Origin: Nonomuraea rubra
GTDB taxonomy: Bacteria; Actinomycetota; Actinomycetes; Streptosporangiales; Streptosporangiaceae
Reading direction: 5' to 3'
Length of the DNA: 64,000 nt
NCBI RefSeq assembly: GCF_014207985.1
Contig: NZ_JACHMI010000001.1
Location: forward strand, 9,283,001 to 9,347,000
Each line of letters begins with the position of its first letter. Position 1 is the first letter of the stretch. The notes under the pieces were generated by a model. The model had not been told where the DNA came from and made no database searches. It was given only the letters and a program-made list of their open reading frames with translations. This document shows positions 24,137 through 33,748 of the stretch, one piece after another. The position numbers and the translations under genes were made by a program.

Positions 24137-24905
24137 CCGCCGTGGCCAGGTAGAGGCAGCCGCCGATCGCCACGGCGACGCCCGCCAGCGCCGGCATCCA
24201 CGCCGCCACCGTCCGCAGCAGGCGCACGCGGGGCGTACGGCTGCTCAGCACCGCCGCCCCCCGCACGGTCACGATCCCGACGGCGGTCAGCGTGACGGCC
24301 ATCCCGGCGCCGAACGCCAGCACCAGCACGACCGCGCCGGCCGACCGCCCGGTGAGCAGGCCGCTGACCAGCACGATGAACGCCGACGGCGACGGCACCA
24401 GGCCGCCGGAGAGCGCGAGCGCGGTGAGCCCCCGCGCCGACCACGGGTCGTCCAACTGCTCATGCCCGTGGCCATGACCGTGACCGTGACCGTGGCCATG
24501 CCCATGCCCATGACCGTGCCCATACCCGTGCGTGGTGCGCTGCCGGAGGTGGCGGTAGGTCAGGTGGGCTCCCACGCCGATCACGACCACTCCCGCCACC
24601 ACCTGCAGCCACGCGGTGACGGCCTCGGTGCCGACGGCGGCCGCGCTGCTCAGCCCCACCCACGCCAGCGCCAGCGCGAGCACCGAGACCGTGTGCATCA
24701 ACGCCACGACCACGCCCAGCCGCAGCGCGTCCCGGTATCGCCCGTGGGTGCCGATCAGGTACGCGGCCGTCACGCTCTTGCCGTGCCCGGGTGCGACCGC
24801 GTGCAGCGCGCCCACGCCGAGCGCGACGACGAGGGCCAGCCAGAACGCGCCCGCCCCGTCGAACAGCCCGATCAGGTAGCTCTCCGGCCCGGTGAGGCCG
24901 CTCAT
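24117..24905 (-). CDS. NicO-family nickel/cobalt transporter (RcnA-like)
   Basis: 262 residues, about six transmembrane helices. The family motif 'HAVAPGHGKSVTAAYLIGTH' is in helix 2. The cytoplasmic or periplasmic loop after helix 3 is a run of Gly-His pairs (about ten), a likely metal sponge, encoded by a 6-bp tandem repeat. 'SGGLVPSPSAFIVLVSGLL' is the second conserved segment. It overlaps the upstream secreted-partner gene by 4 bp (ATGA). Direction of transport (uptake versus efflux) is not settled by sequence. Confidence 0.9.
   Translation of the reverse strand: MSGLTGPESYLIGLFDGAGAFWLALVVALGVGALHAVAPGHGKSVTAAYLIGTHGRYRDALRLGVVVALMHTVSVLALALAWVGLSSAAAVGTEAVTAWLQVVAGVVVIGVGAHLTYRHLRQRTTHGYGHGHGHGHGHGHGHGHGHGHEQLDDPWSARGLTALALSGGLVPSPSAFIVLVSGLLTGRSAGAVVLVLAFGAGMAVTLTAVGIVTVRGAAVLSSRTPRVRLLRTVAAWMPALAGVAVAIGGCLYLATAVTTLAS
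24461..24531 (-). repeat. 6-bp repeats encoding a Gly-His tract
   Basis: About eleven degenerate copies of a hexamer of the form 'catgcc/cgtgac', reading GH on the minus strand. His-rich loops are common in NicO proteins; here the DNA itself is repetitive, so tract length may vary between strains. Confidence 0.9.
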
Positions 24906-25555
24906 GCGCGCACGTCCGAGTGCCGCCGCCGGCGGACGAGGAGGGCGGCCAGCACGCCGAGCACGGCCACCAGCGCGACGGCGGGCACCACGAGCGGCAC
25001 CCCGCCGGCCGCCGACGGGTCGAAGCGCAGCTTGCGGGTGTCGGCCTCCGCCGTGAGCAGCGCCTTCGCGGGCTCGGCCGGCGTCTCGGCGGTGAGCATC
25101 GTGCGGTACGCCTCGTGCAGGTCGGTCAGCGCGCCGACCCGGACGTCCACGTCCACCACCCGTTCCGGGCACTCGAAGCTGAACCGGGCCCCCTCGGCGA
25201 GCAGCCGCTCCAGCGGGGCCAGCTCGGCGGCGCAGGGCCGTCCCGCCTGGGTGACGCCCACGCGGGCCAGCAGGTACGTGCGGACGGCGGCGGAGCGGGC
25301 CAGCTTCTGCTCCCCGGTCAGGGAGGTGTCGGCCCCGGCGGCCGGGTCCTCGAAGGCACCGACCGAGCGGCCGAGCGCCACCCAGTCGTCCTCGGCGGGC
25401 AGCCAGGCGAGCGTCACCCGGTTGCCGTCGGCGCCGACCCTGGCCGTGGACGGCGGCCCGAACGGGTGCGCCACGGCCGCGTGCGCGGGCGCCAGAACCG
25501 CGGCGGCGGTGATGAGCAGCACGCACAGCCGGCGTGCGACGAGCGGGAAGATCAA
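24902..25555 (-). CDS. secreted, membrane-anchored partner of the NicO transporter
   Basis: 217 residues: signal peptide ('LLITAAAVLAPAHAAVAHPF', cleavage near AHA), an extracytoplasmic domain of about 150 residues with two Cys ('GRPCAAELAPL', 'FSFECPERVVDVDV') and one C-terminal transmembrane helix followed by a basic tail ('ALLVRRRRHSDVR'). Proteins of this shape are typically encoded just before NicO genes in actinomycetes and may present metal to, or gate, the channel. Translation is coupled to the transporter. Confidence 0.8.
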   Translation of the reverse strand: MIFPLVARRLCVLLITAAAVLAPAHAAVAHPFGPPSTARVGADGNRVTLAWLPAEDDWVALGRSVGAFEDPAAGADTSLTGEQKLARSAAVRTYLLARVGVTQAGRPCAAELAPLERLLAEGARFSFECPERVVDVDVRVGALTDLHEAYRTMLTAETPAEPAKALLTAEADTRKLRFDPSAAGGVPLVVPAVALVAVLGVLAALLVRRRRHSDVRA

Positions 25556-25638
25556 GGGGAAGCTCCTGTACGAAGGCGCCTGGGCGGGGCCGCGTCACCG
25601 GGCAGGCGGCACGGCGTCGCGGCCCCGCCCAGGGTGGA

Positions 25639-27309
25639 TCACTTGGTCACGGTGATGGCGGGGCTGGTGATCTTCTGGTTCTGGCTGTCCAGGTACACCT
25701 CGTAGACGCCGCCCCTCTTCACCATCGCGGGCACCCGGACGGTCTCCTCGACCCGGCCCAGCTCATCGGCCTTCTCGTAGCCGATCAGCGTGCCGTCGCG
25801 GCCGTGGCGAGCCTCGTCGCCGCCCTTCTCGCGCCACCAGATGGCGACCCTCTCGCCCGGGTCGTACCCGTAGGCCGACACCTTCAGGGTCTCCAGCCGC
25901 CGGACCGAGGTCTTGTCGACGGTGACCTGCTCGCCGACCGTGTTCTCGGGGGTGCGCAGGTCGTTGACGGTGCGCTCGCCCTTGTCGTTCTTGCGGATCA
26001 CGAACCCGTCGTGGTGCTCGCCGTTGGCGTAGCGGGCCTCGAACGTGACGGTGTCCCCGGTGACGTCGACGAGCTGGTAGAGCTGCGTGTTCTGGCTGGT
26101 GCTGCGCACCTCGGCGCCGTTGCCGGTCCAGTTCTCGCCGCCGTTGAGCGCGTACATCTTGCCGCCCGAGACCGACACCACGTACGCGACGCCGTTGTGC
26201 ACCGTCGCCGACCTGCGGGCGGAGACGGGGTTGCCGCGCCCGTACGAGTGGTCGTGGCCCTGAAGCACCAGGTCCACGCCGTACTTCTCGAAGAGCGGCG
26301 CCCACTGGGCGCGGACGTTCGGGTTGTTGCGGGTGCCCGTGGTCGAGTAGACGGGGTGGTGGAAGGTCACCACGGTCCACTTGTTCGGGTTGTCCTTGAG
26401 CAGGTTCTCCAGCCACGCGGTCTGCGCGGCCATGAGGGTGGCGTTGCTCTGGTAGTTGGTGTCCAGGCCGATGAACCGTACGCCCTGGTAGTCGAGCGTG
26501 TAGGCGGTCTGCTTGAGCTCGGCGTTACCGGGGCCGTTGTCCGGATACGGGAACTGGGGACGCCAGAAGGCCGACAGGCCGCCGCTGTACTCGTGGTTGC
26601 CCGGGATCGAGATGTTGTTGACCTGGCCGTCGATGAAGCCGCCCGCCTTGAACCACTGGCCCCACTGCTCCTCGCTGTTGGCGGAGTCGATGAGGTCGCC
26701 GGCGTTGACGATCGCCTTGGCCTGCGGCCGGTCGGCGAACGCCTGGCGGAACACGCGCGGCACGGCCGAGTCGAGGTAGTTCTGCGCGTCACCGTAGTAG
26801 ATGAACGAGAACGGCTCGAAGCCCTCGGCGGCGGTGGTGAAGTCGGTCCACGCGCTCCAGTTCGTGCCGTCGCCGACCCGGTAGGTGTAGCGGGTGTCCG
26901 GCTTCAGGCCGGTGAACTCGGCGGTGTGGTACGTGGAGGCGTACCCGAGCGTGGTGTTGACCGGGGTGCTGGCCAGCGCCCGGACGGTGGCCACGGCGCC
27001 CGCGGCGGGCTGGACCTGGCCGAGCGCGCGCGGCGCCTCCAGGATCTGGGCCTGCGCGGTGTCGGCCGTCGCCTCGGCGCGCCACGACACGCGCTGGGTG
27101 GTGGCGGGCGTGGTCGTCGGGATGAGGATGACGCGGTCGGGGATCGGCGTGGGCTTGTGGACCTCGGCAGCCGGATAGACGGGCGGCGCCGCCGCACCGA
27201 CGGCCGCCGGGCCGAACGCTAACGCGCCGACCAGCAGCACGCCGGCGCCGGCCGCGGCGAGCTTCGTCTGCCGGGAGCCGAAGGCCCGCGGCTTCGTGGG
27301 CTGATTCAC
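25639..27309 (-). CDS. secreted purple acid phosphatase-like metallophosphoesterase
   Basis: 556 residues from a GTG with GGAG about 12 nt upstream. Signal peptide ('TKLAAAGAGVLLVGALAFG'), then a fibronectin-like N-terminal domain ('LKPDTRYTYRVGDGTNWSAW') and a calcineurin-like domain carrying the dinuclear metal motifs 'YYGDAQ', 'NAGDLID', 'IPGNHEY', 'TFHHPVYS' and 'LQGHDHSYGR'. A C-terminal Ig-like segment follows. Probably releases phosphate from organic esters outside the cell. A TTA codon lies in the signal peptide (27220-27222). Earlier in-frame Met at 27375 gives no signal-like start. Confidence 0.92.
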   Translation of the reverse strand: MNQPTKPRAFGSRQTKLAAAGAGVLLVGALAFGPAAVGAAAPPVYPAAEVHKPTPIPDRVILIPTTTPATTQRVSWRAEATADTAQAQILEAPRALGQVQPAAGAVATVRALASTPVNTTLGYASTYHTAEFTGLKPDTRYTYRVGDGTNWSAWTDFTTAAEGFEPFSFIYYGDAQNYLDSAVPRVFRQAFADRPQAKAIVNAGDLIDSANSEEQWGQWFKAGGFIDGQVNNISIPGNHEYSGGLSAFWRPQFPYPDNGPGNAELKQTAYTLDYQGVRFIGLDTNYQSNATLMAAQTAWLENLLKDNPNKWTVVTFHHPVYSTTGTRNNPNVRAQWAPLFEKYGVDLVLQGHDHSYGRGNPVSARRSATVHNGVAYVVSVSGGKMYALNGGENWTGNGAEVRSTSQNTQLYQLVDVTGDTVTFEARYANGEHHDGFVIRKNDKGERTVNDLRTPENTVGEQVTVDKTSVRRLETLKVSAYGYDPGERVAIWWREKGGDEARHGRDGTLIGYEKADELGRVEETVRVPAMVKRGGVYEVYLDSQNQKITSPAITVTK

Positions 27310-27532
27310 TTCGTGTTCACTCCATCGAGAAGCGGTATTCGCCCATCCGCGAGTGCGAGATGGGCGCCAGCGCATTCACCCAGGCATCGCTGACACTCAT
27401 CTGTCCCAAGACTGTCCGCGAGATGAATTCACGATCGGAAATGTGGGCGTCATCGGGCGTTGGCCCGCCGTTCTCCGGCCGCCGCCTACGATCGGCCCCG
27501 GATGATCGTGCGCGTGAGCGGGAGGTGAACGG

Positions 27533-27994
27533 ATGGCGGCGACCCGCCGCTGGGGGCTGCTGCCCGCCGTGGCCGCGCTCGGCACCCTGTTCGTGGTGCC
27601 GCCCGCGCAGCCGGTGACCAAGACGGAGTCGTTCATCACGGCGGAGACGACCGGGATCCTGCTGATCGAGGGCGGCGAGTGCTTCAGCGATCCGGCGTAC
27701 TCGCGCGGGGCGGGCGAGCGGATCGTGCTCTACACGCCGTGCGACGGCGGGGCCGACAACCAGTCGTACGGCTTCACGCACGCCGCCGACGGCCCGTACG
27801 ACCGGGCGGCGCTGGCGGCGTTCGCCTGGAAGAGCTGCGGTGAGCGGCACGCCGAGCTGTGGGGGCGGGATCGCGCGGACCTGCCGTACTACCCGATCAT
27901 GCCCACGGTGGAGACGTGGGCGGACGGCGATCGCGACATCATGTGCGCCGTCTACCGCCGCACCGGGCGCCTCACGGGCTCAGTGCTGCCCTGA
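27533..27994 (+). CDS. secreted septum-formation-domain protein
   Basis: 153 residues with a strong GGGAGGTG ribosome site. Signal peptide ('[19 protein letters not shown]'), then a single domain with four Cys: '[11 protein letters not shown]', 'LYTPCDGG', '[13 protein letters not shown]', '[13 protein letters not shown]'. The 'GxCf..VpC..pH..ev.....' and 'W..GdR...C' layout is that of the septum-formation (Septum_form) family of actinobacteria, with two likely disulfides. The 223 bp upstream hold its promoter and that of the divergent phosphatase; I see a direct repeat CTGTCC but no palindrome. Confidence 0.75.
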   Translation: MAATRRWGLLPAVAALGTLFVVPPAQPVTKTESFITAETTGILLIEGGECFSDPAYSRGAGERIVLYTPCDGGADNQSYGFTHAADGPYDRAALAAFAWKSCGERHAELWGRDRADLPYYPIMPTVETWADGDRDIMCAVYRRTGRLTGSVLP

Positions 27995-28032
27995 CCCGCC
28001 GGTCGCGTCGCCAAAGGTGTCTTGACCGGCCC

Positions 28033-28054
28033 TTATCCCGCCATATGGGGATAA
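28033..28054. promoter_or_regulatory. palindromic operator candidate before the aldehyde oxidoreductase genes
   Basis: TTATCCC-(8 bp)-GGGATAA, perfect 7-bp arms, with CCATATGG, itself palindromic, in the centre. It lies 30 bp before the [2Fe-2S] subunit ATG. The AT-rich motif stands out from its surroundings. No regulator gene is adjacent. Confidence 0.55.
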
Positions 28055-28083
28055 AAGCGGCGTTCGGCACTAGCGTGGCGCGT

Positions 28084-28578
28084 ATGACCTCGGAGGTAGC
28101 GACCGAGCTGACGGTCAACGGCCAGGACGTGCGCCTGGACCTCGATCCGCGGGAGTCGCTGCTCGACGTGCTGCGCGAGCGGCTGGGGCTGACCGGGTCG
28201 AAGAAGGGCTGCGATCACGGGCAGTGCGGCGCGTGCACGGTCCACGTGGACGGGCGGCGGGTCGTGTCCTGCCTGTTCCCCGCCGTGCAGGCGAACCACC
28301 GGTCGGTACGGACCATCGAGGGCGTGGCGGGGCCCGACGGGGCGCTGCATCCGCTCCAGCAGGCGTTCGTGGATCATGACGCGCTGCAGTGCGGCTACTG
28401 CACGCCCGGGCAGGTGATGTCCGGGCTGGCCTGCATCGCCGAGGGGAACGCCGGTGACGACGACGAGATCCGCGAGCACATGAGCGGGAACCTGTGCCGG
28501 TGCGGGGCGTACACGGGCATCCTAGCGGCCATCCGCGCGGCGGCCGGGCGGACGGACGCGCCGGCGGGCGAGGGCTGA
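28084..28578 (+). CDS. [2Fe-2S] subunit of molybdenum aldehyde oxidoreductase (PaoA-like)
   Basis: 164 residues. First cluster in a plant-ferredoxin fold: Cys43, 48, 51 and 63 ('[18 protein letters not shown]', 'VVSCLF'). Second cluster: Cys103, 106, 138 and 140 ('[10 protein letters not shown]', '[11 protein letters not shown]'). Passes electrons from the molybdenum centre to FAD. Unlike E. coli PaoA it has no Tat signal, so the complex is probably cytoplasmic. First gene of a three-gene operon. XdhC/PaoD-type maturation genes are not in the window. Confidence 0.95.
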   Translation: MTSEVATELTVNGQDVRLDLDPRESLLDVLRERLGLTGSKKGCDHGQCGACTVHVDGRRVVSCLFPAVQANHRSVRTIEGVAGPDGALHPLQQAFVDHDALQCGYCTPGQVMSGLACIAEGNAGDDDEIREHMSGNLCRCGAYTGILAAIRAAAGRTDAPAGEG

Positions 28579-28581
28579 GGC

Positions 28582-29586
28582 GTGCGCCCGTTCGGCTACG
28601 CCGCCCCGGCCACCCTCGACGAGGCCCTCCGCGCCCTGTCGGAGTCCGGCCCCGGCACGAAGGTGCTGGCCGGCGGCACCACGCTCTACGACCTGATGAA
28701 GCTGGACGTCGAGACCCCGCCCGCCGTCGTGGACATCCGCGCGCTGCCCGAGCTGGCCGGCATCGACACGGCCGGATCGAGCGAGCTGTCGTTCGGCGCG
28801 GGCGCGCTGATGGCCGACGTGGCGGCGGACCCGGTGCTGCGGCGGGACTATCCGGCGCTGGCCGAGTCGCTGGCCAAGGCGGCGTCCCAGCAGCTGCGCA
28901 ACATGGCCACCGTGGGCGGGAACCTGCTGCAGCGCACCCGGTGCCCCTACTTCCGCGGCGGCCTCGCGTTCCCGTGCAACAAGCGGCGGCCCGGCAGCGG
29001 GTGTGCGGCGATCGGGGGGCTGGATCGCGGGCACGCCCTGCTCGGCGGCAGCGACGCGTGCATCGCCACCTACCCGGGTGACTGGGCGGTCGCGCTGATC
29101 GCGTTCGACGCCGCGCTGGACGTGGCGGGGCCGCGCGGCCGGCGCACGCTGCCGCTCGCCGACCTGCACGTGGAGCCCGGTGACAGGCCGGAGCGGGAGC
29201 ACACGCTGGCCTGGGACGAGATCGTCACCCGCATCCGCGTGCCGGTCACCGCCGCCGGCCGCGGGTCGACGTTCCACAAGGTCAGGGACCGGGCGTCGTA
29301 CGCGTTCGCGCTGGCCTCGGCGGCCGTGGCCGTCACCCTGGGCGAGGGCGGGGCCGTGGAGGAGTGCCGCATCGCGGTGGGCGGCGTCGCCACCCGGCCC
29401 TGGCGCTGCCACTCCGCCGAGCGGGAGCTGGTGGGGGCGGTGCTGGACAGGCGCAGCGCGCGGCGGGCCGGGGAGTCGGCGTTCGCCGGCGCGCGTCCGG
29501 GCAGGCACAACGCGTTCCGGGTCGAGCTGGGCATCCGCACCGTCGCCGAGGCGCTGCGGATCGCGGGAGAGCGAGCCGTGCGATGA
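28582..29586 (+). CDS. FAD subunit of molybdenum aldehyde oxidoreductase (PaoB-like)
   Basis: 334 residues, GTG start 4 bp after the previous stop. FAD-binding PCMH-type fold: 'KVLAGGTTLYDLMKLD', 'RNMATVGGNLLQRTRCPYF'. It has four Cys (121, 132, 141, 160; 'RTRCPYF', 'FPCNKRRPGSGCAA', 'GGSDACIATYPGD') in the arrangement of the extra [4Fe-4S] cluster of PaoB/YagS, which separates this group from ordinary xanthine dehydrogenases. The C-terminal CO-dehydrogenase flavoprotein domain is complete. Confidence 0.95.
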   Translation: MRPFGYAAPATLDEALRALSESGPGTKVLAGGTTLYDLMKLDVETPPAVVDIRALPELAGIDTAGSSELSFGAGALMADVAADPVLRRDYPALAESLAKAASQQLRNMATVGGNLLQRTRCPYFRGGLAFPCNKRRPGSGCAAIGGLDRGHALLGGSDACIATYPGDWAVALIAFDAALDVAGPRGRRTLPLADLHVEPGDRPEREHTLAWDEIVTRIRVPVTAAGRGSTFHKVRDRASYAFALASAAVAVTLGEGGAVEECRIAVGGVATRPWRCHSAERELVGAVLDRRSARRAGESAFAGARPGRHNAFRVELGIRTVAEALRIAGERAVR

Positions 29587-29626
29587 CCAGTCGAGGAATA
29601 CCACGGGCCGGAGGGCGGGTCGTGCG

Positions 29627-31807
29627 ATGACGAACGCAGGGATGCCGCGCGTCGGCGCGCGGGAGAAGGTCACCGGGTCGGCCCGTTACGGCGCCGACCA
29701 CACGCCGCCCGGCGTCGCCTACGCGATGCCGGTCGTCTCGACGGTGGGCAAGGGCCGCATCACCGGTCTCGACACCGCCGAGGCCGCCGCCGTCCCCGGC
29801 GTCCTGCTCATCCTGTCCCACCTGGACGAGCTGGACATCACTCCGGCCGGCTACATCATGGCCGGCGGCTACGCCTTCCAGAGCCTGCAGCCGCTGCTGG
29901 ACGACCGCGTCGCCTACCGGGGCCAGCCGATCGCGCTGGTCGTGGCCGACACGCTGGTCGCGGCCACGGAGGCGGCCGGGCTGGTGCGGGCGGCGTACGA
30001 GGAGGAGCCGTTCGCGGTCGAGCTGGACGCGGACGGCACCGAGACGGTGCTCCAGCAGGAGGCCCTGCCGCTGCCGTTCCTGGCGGACGTCGTCGTGGGC
30101 GACGCCGACGGCGCCTACGACCGCAGCCCTCTGCGGGTGGACGCCGTCTACGAGGCGGGCCCGCAGCACCAGGTGCCGATGGAGCTGATCGGCGGCGTGG
30201 CCGAGTGGCACGGGGACACGGTGGTGGTCCACGAGGGGTCGCAGAGCGTCGGCGCGCTGCGCGGCGGCCTGGCCCGCCAGCTCGGCATCGACCCGGAGCA
30301 CGTCGAGGTCATCGCGCCGTACGTGGGAGGCGGGTTCGGGCAGAAGAACTCGCTGCAGCCGCACCTCGCGCCCCTCGCGGTGGCCGCCCGCAGGCTGGGC
30401 CGGCCGGTCAAGCTGGTCCTGCCCCGCGCCCACACGTTCCACGCGGCGAGCTTCCGCCCGATGACCCGGCACCGCGTCCGCCTGGGCGCCGACCGGTCGG
30501 GCCGGCTGCTGGCCGCGATCCACGAGGTGGACCAGCAGGCCTCCCGCCACGACCTGCTGCCCGCGACGTACACGGAGATCACCTCTCGCCTGTACGACAT
30601 CAGGAACTTCCGCGGCCGCCAGCGCCACGTCAGGACCGACACCCAGACGCCGGGCTACATGCGGGCGCCGTTCGAGCATCCGGCGGCGTTCGCGCTGGAG
30701 TCGGCGGTGGACGAGCTCGCCCACGCCGCGGGCCGGGACCCGGTGGAGCTGCGCCTGGCCAACGACGCGGGGGCGGACCCGGTCACGGGCAAGCCGTTCT
30801 CCTCCCGGCACCTGGCGGCGTGCCTGCGGCGGGGCGCGGAACTGTTCGGCTGGGCGGGCCGCTCGCCGGACCCGTGCTCGATGCGCGCGCCCGACGGCAC
30901 GCCGGTGGGCTGGGGGGTGGCGGCCGGGGCGTACCCGGCGATGACGGTGCCCGTGCTCGCCCGCCTGCGGGCCGGCGCGGACGGCGGGGTGGTGGCCGAG
31001 GTGGGCGGGCACGAGATGGGTCAGGGGATGACGACCGCCCTCGTCCGCGCCGTCGCCGGTGATCTCGGGATCGGCGCGGAGTCCGTACGGGTGGTCGTCG
31101 GCGACACCCGGGCCGTGCCCCACCACCTGACGGCGGGTGCGTGGGGCACCAACAGCACGCTGCTGGCGGTCCACGCCGCCCTGCGCGACCTGCGCGAACG
31201 CCTGAGGGTGCCGTCGGAGGGCCCCGTGGACGTGGCCGCCGCCGTCCGGGCGACCGGCGCGGAGGAGGTGGTGGCCGAGGCCGTCACCCAGGGCCCCGGG
31301 CAGCCGCCCGAGGCGATCGACCGGATGCGCGCGGGCCTGGTCGCCCCCGCCGGCCCCGACTATCCGGATCACGTGGCGTTCAGCTTCATCGCGCACTTCG
31401 TCGAGGTGCGGGTGGAGCCGGCCGCGCCGCGCGTACGGGTCTCGCGGGTGGTCAGCGTGGCCGACTGCGGACGCGTGGCCAGCCCGGTCACCGCGGACGC
31501 CCAGGTGCGCGGCGCGGTGGTGTGGGGCATCGGCGCGGCGCTGAGCGAGCACAGCGAGGTGGACCCCCGCTACGGCGGCTTCGTCAACGCCGACCTGGCC
31601 GACTACGTGATCCCGGTCAACGCCGACGTGGGCGGGATCGAGGTGGACTTCATCGACGAGCCCGACTTCACGCTCAACCCGATGGGCGTCAAGACCCTCG
31701 GCGAGGTGGCCCTGGTGGGCGTCGCCCCGGCCATCGCCAACGCCGTCTTCCACGCCACGGGCCACCGCCCGCGCCGCCTCCCGATCCGCATCGAGGACCT
31801 GCTGTAG
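29627..31807 (+). CDS. molybdopterin catalytic subunit of aldehyde oxidoreductase (PaoC-like)
   Basis: 726 residues. 'GAREKVTGSARYGADHTPPG' is the usual entry; molybdopterin contacts include 'YVGGGFGQKNSLQPHLAPL' and 'GGHEMGQGMTTALVRAVAGD'. The catalytic Glu is in 'KTLGEVALVGVAPAI' near the C-terminus. Oxidises aldehydes to acids; broad aromatic aldehydes are known substrates of PaoABC, which would fit the nearby aromatic pathway but is inference. The 40 bp before the start contain a partial copy of the start region itself (see findings). Confidence 0.95.
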   Translation: MTNAGMPRVGAREKVTGSARYGADHTPPGVAYAMPVVSTVGKGRITGLDTAEAAAVPGVLLILSHLDELDITPAGYIMAGGYAFQSLQPLLDDRVAYRGQPIALVVADTLVAATEAAGLVRAAYEEEPFAVELDADGTETVLQQEALPLPFLADVVVGDADGAYDRSPLRVDAVYEAGPQHQVPMELIGGVAEWHGDTVVVHEGSQSVGALRGGLARQLGIDPEHVEVIAPYVGGGFGQKNSLQPHLAPLAVAARRLGRPVKLVLPRAHTFHAASFRPMTRHRVRLGADRSGRLLAAIHEVDQQASRHDLLPATYTEITSRLYDIRNFRGRQRHVRTDTQTPGYMRAPFEHPAAFALESAVDELAHAAGRDPVELRLANDAGADPVTGKPFSSRHLAACLRRGAELFGWAGRSPDPCSMRAPDGTPVGWGVAAGAYPAMTVPVLARLRAGADGGVVAEVGGHEMGQGMTTALVRAVAGDLGIGAESVRVVVGDTRAVPHHLTAGAWGTNSTLLAVHAALRDLRERLRVPSEGPVDVAAAVRATGAEEVVAEAVTQGPGQPPEAIDRMRAGLVAPAGPDYPDHVAFSFIAHFVEVRVEPAAPRVRVSRVVSVADCGRVASPVTADAQVRGAVVWGIGAALSEHSEVDPRYGGFVNADLADYVIPVNADVGGIEVDFIDEPDFTLNPMGVKTLGEVALVGVAPAIANAVFHATGHRPRRLPIRIEDLL

Positions 31808-31873
31808 CGGGGGTCCGCGCGGGGTAGACCTCTACCGCCGGATTCCCCCCAACCGTGCCCGCAGGAGGTCCCC

Positions 31874-33082
31874 GTGACCGATGCGCCGACGATCCTCGAC
31901 ACCTCGGGGATCCACCTCTACGACCAGGTCGACCGGCTGCGCGCGGCCGGCCCCGCCGTCCCCGTACGGCTGCCCGCCGGACTCGTCGCCTGGTCGGTCA
32001 CCCGCGGCGACGTGGTCAGGCACCTGCTGACCCACCCGGACGTCTCCAAGGACGCCCGCAGGTCGTGGCCGGGCTATCAGCCGTTCGCGATCGCCTGGCT
32101 GACCGCCTGGGTGGACGTCGTCAGCATGCTGACCGCCGACGGCGACGACCACGCGCGGCTGAAGAGCCTGGTCGGCAAGGCGTTCACGGCCCGCCGGGTC
32201 GAGGCGATGCGCCCGTCCGTCGAGCGGATCGCCGCGACGCTGCTGGACGAGCTCGCCGCCACCCCGCCGGGCGAGCCGGTGGACCTGCGCGCCCGGTACG
32301 CCTACCCGATCCCCAGCGGCGTCATCTGCGACCTGTTCGGCGTGCCCGGCGACCAGCGCCCGGCCATGCTGGCGGCCATCGACTCCGTCCTGGACAACAC
32401 GCTCACCCCCGAGCAGGCCACGGCGGTCCAGCAGGGCATGTACGCGGCGATGCACCGGCTGATCGAGACCAAGCGGGCCGAGCCCGGCGACGACATGACG
32501 ACGCTGCTGCTGACCGCGCAGGAGGCCGACGGCGACCGGCTCGGCATGGACGAGGTGGTCAGCACCCTGCTCCTGATGATCGGGGCGGGCAGCGAGACCG
32601 CGGTGTCGCTCATCGACCACGCGATCGTCGCCATGCTGACCCATCCCGGCCAGCTCGCGACCGTCCTGCGCACGCCGGCCCGCTGGACGGACGTGATCGA
32701 GGAGTCGTTGCGCCGCGACTCGCCGGTCATGCACCTGCCGCTGCGGTTCGCCACCGCGGACATCGACCTCGGCGACGGCGTCACGATCGCCAAGGGCGAG
32801 CTCATCCTGATCGGGTTCGGCGCCCACGGCCGGGACCCGCTGGTGAACCCCGACCCCGCCAGGTTCGACATCGACCGGCACGACCGCCAGCACCTCGCCT
32901 TCGGGTACGGCATGCACTTCTGCCTCGGCGCCCCGCTGGCCAGGCTGGAGGCGGCGGTGGCGCTGCCCGCGCTGTTCGGCCGGTTCCCCGGGATGCGGCT
33001 GGCGGTGGAGCCGGGCGAGCTGCGGCCGCTGCCGTCGTTCACGGGGAGCGACGTCCTGACCCTGCCCGTACTACTGGCCTAG
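31874..33082 (+). CDS. cytochrome P450 monooxygenase
   Basis: 402 residues, GTG start with AGGAGG. Class I bacterial P450: I-helix '[15 protein letters not shown]' (oxygen-activating AGxET with Ser for the usual distal Thr neighbour), K-helix '[10 protein letters not shown]' (ExxR) and heme ligand Cys350 in '[15 protein letters not shown]'. The closest style is CYP105/107-like hydroxylases of natural products or xenobiotics. No ferredoxin gene is adjacent. It ends overlapping the convergent PAP2 gene by 44 bp. Confidence 0.95.
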   Translation: MTDAPTILDTSGIHLYDQVDRLRAAGPAVPVRLPAGLVAWSVTRGDVVRHLLTHPDVSKDARRSWPGYQPFAIAWLTAWVDVVSMLTADGDDHARLKSLVGKAFTARRVEAMRPSVERIAATLLDELAATPPGEPVDLRARYAYPIPSGVICDLFGVPGDQRPAMLAAIDSVLDNTLTPEQATAVQQGMYAAMHRLIETKRAEPGDDMTTLLLTAQEADGDRLGMDEVVSTLLLMIGAGSETAVSLIDHAIVAMLTHPGQLATVLRTPARWTDVIEESLRRDSPVMHLPLRFATADIDLGDGVTIAKGELILIGFGAHGRDPLVNPDPARFDIDRHDRQHLAFGYGMHFCLGAPLARLEAAVALPALFGRFPGMRLAVEPGELRPLPSFTGSDVLTLPVLLA

Positions 33083-33737
33083 CAGCGGACGAGCGGCGGG
33101 CTGCGGGGCGGCGCAGGATCGCCCAGGCGGCCATCGCGACGCAGCCTGCGCCGAGGAGCAACCCCCAGACGACGTCGGTGAGGAAGTGCATGCCGCGGTA
33201 GAGCCGGGAGAATCCCACGGCCAGCGGCGCGAGGACGGCCGGTGTCCAGATGGCCGCCCGCGCCGCCGCGCCGCGGACGCGCGTGGTCAGGACGAGCGCG
33301 ACCCCGCAGTAGAACGCGACGGCGGCGCTGACGTGCCCGGAGGGGAAGCTGGAGGTGGGCGGCGCCGGGTCCAGGTGCTGGACGGGCGGGCGGTGCCGCC
33401 CGACGGCCTCGGTGGTGGCCAGGAAGATCAGCGACTGGCTCCACACGGCCGCCACGAGGAAGACCGACTCGCGCCAGCGCCGTAACCAGAGGCGGAAGCC
33501 GATCGCGGCCAGCGCGGTGAGCGCCACGATGTAGGGGGTGTCGGACAGGCTGCTGCCCAGGTCGGTCGCGGCGTTCCAGACCGGGTCGCGGCCGGCGGCC
33601 AGCTCGCGGCTCAGCGCCGCCTCGCCGCTGGGCCAGGCCAGGACCGCCCAGCCGGCGCCGTACGTCGCCGCCGCCATCAGCACCATCGGCGATAAGAGCG
33701 TCAGCGCGTAGTACCTCAGCTTGTCTGTTCTGCTCAC
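33039..33737 (-). CDS. PAP2-family membrane phosphatase
   Basis: 232 residues, GTG start with AAGGAG 7 nt upstream. Five to six hydrophobic helices and the three phosphatase motifs: 'AVGRHRPP', '[11 protein letters not shown]', and '[15 protein letters not shown]'. Probably dephosphorylates a lipid such as undecaprenyl pyrophosphate or phosphatidate, on the outer face of the membrane. It contains two TTA codons (33483-33485, near 33692). It lies 11 bp after a second PAP2 gene and overlaps the P450 at the 3' end. Confidence 0.92.
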   Translation of the reverse strand: MSRTDKLRYYALTLLSPMVLMAAATYGAGWAVLAWPSGEAALSRELAAGRDPVWNAATDLGSSLSDTPYIVALTALAAIGFRLWLRRWRESVFLVAAVWSQSLIFLATTEAVGRHRPPVQHLDPAPPTSSFPSGHVSAAVAFYCGVALVLTTRVRGAAARAAIWTPAVLAPLAVGFSRLYRGMHFLTDVVWGLLLGAGCVAMAAWAILRRPAARRSSAARPVVRAGSGRRSP

Positions 33738-33748
33738 GCAGCACTCCT

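Noticed and set aside
24461..24531. His-rich tract as a separate metal-binding leader peptide
   Set aside because: It is in frame within the NicO protein between helices, as usual for that family.
30205..31062. Overlapping plus-strand frame within the molybdenum subunit gene
   Set aside because: Arg/Gly/Pro-rich shadow typical of the +1 frame of GC-rich genes; the PaoC-like frame is fully explained by its family.
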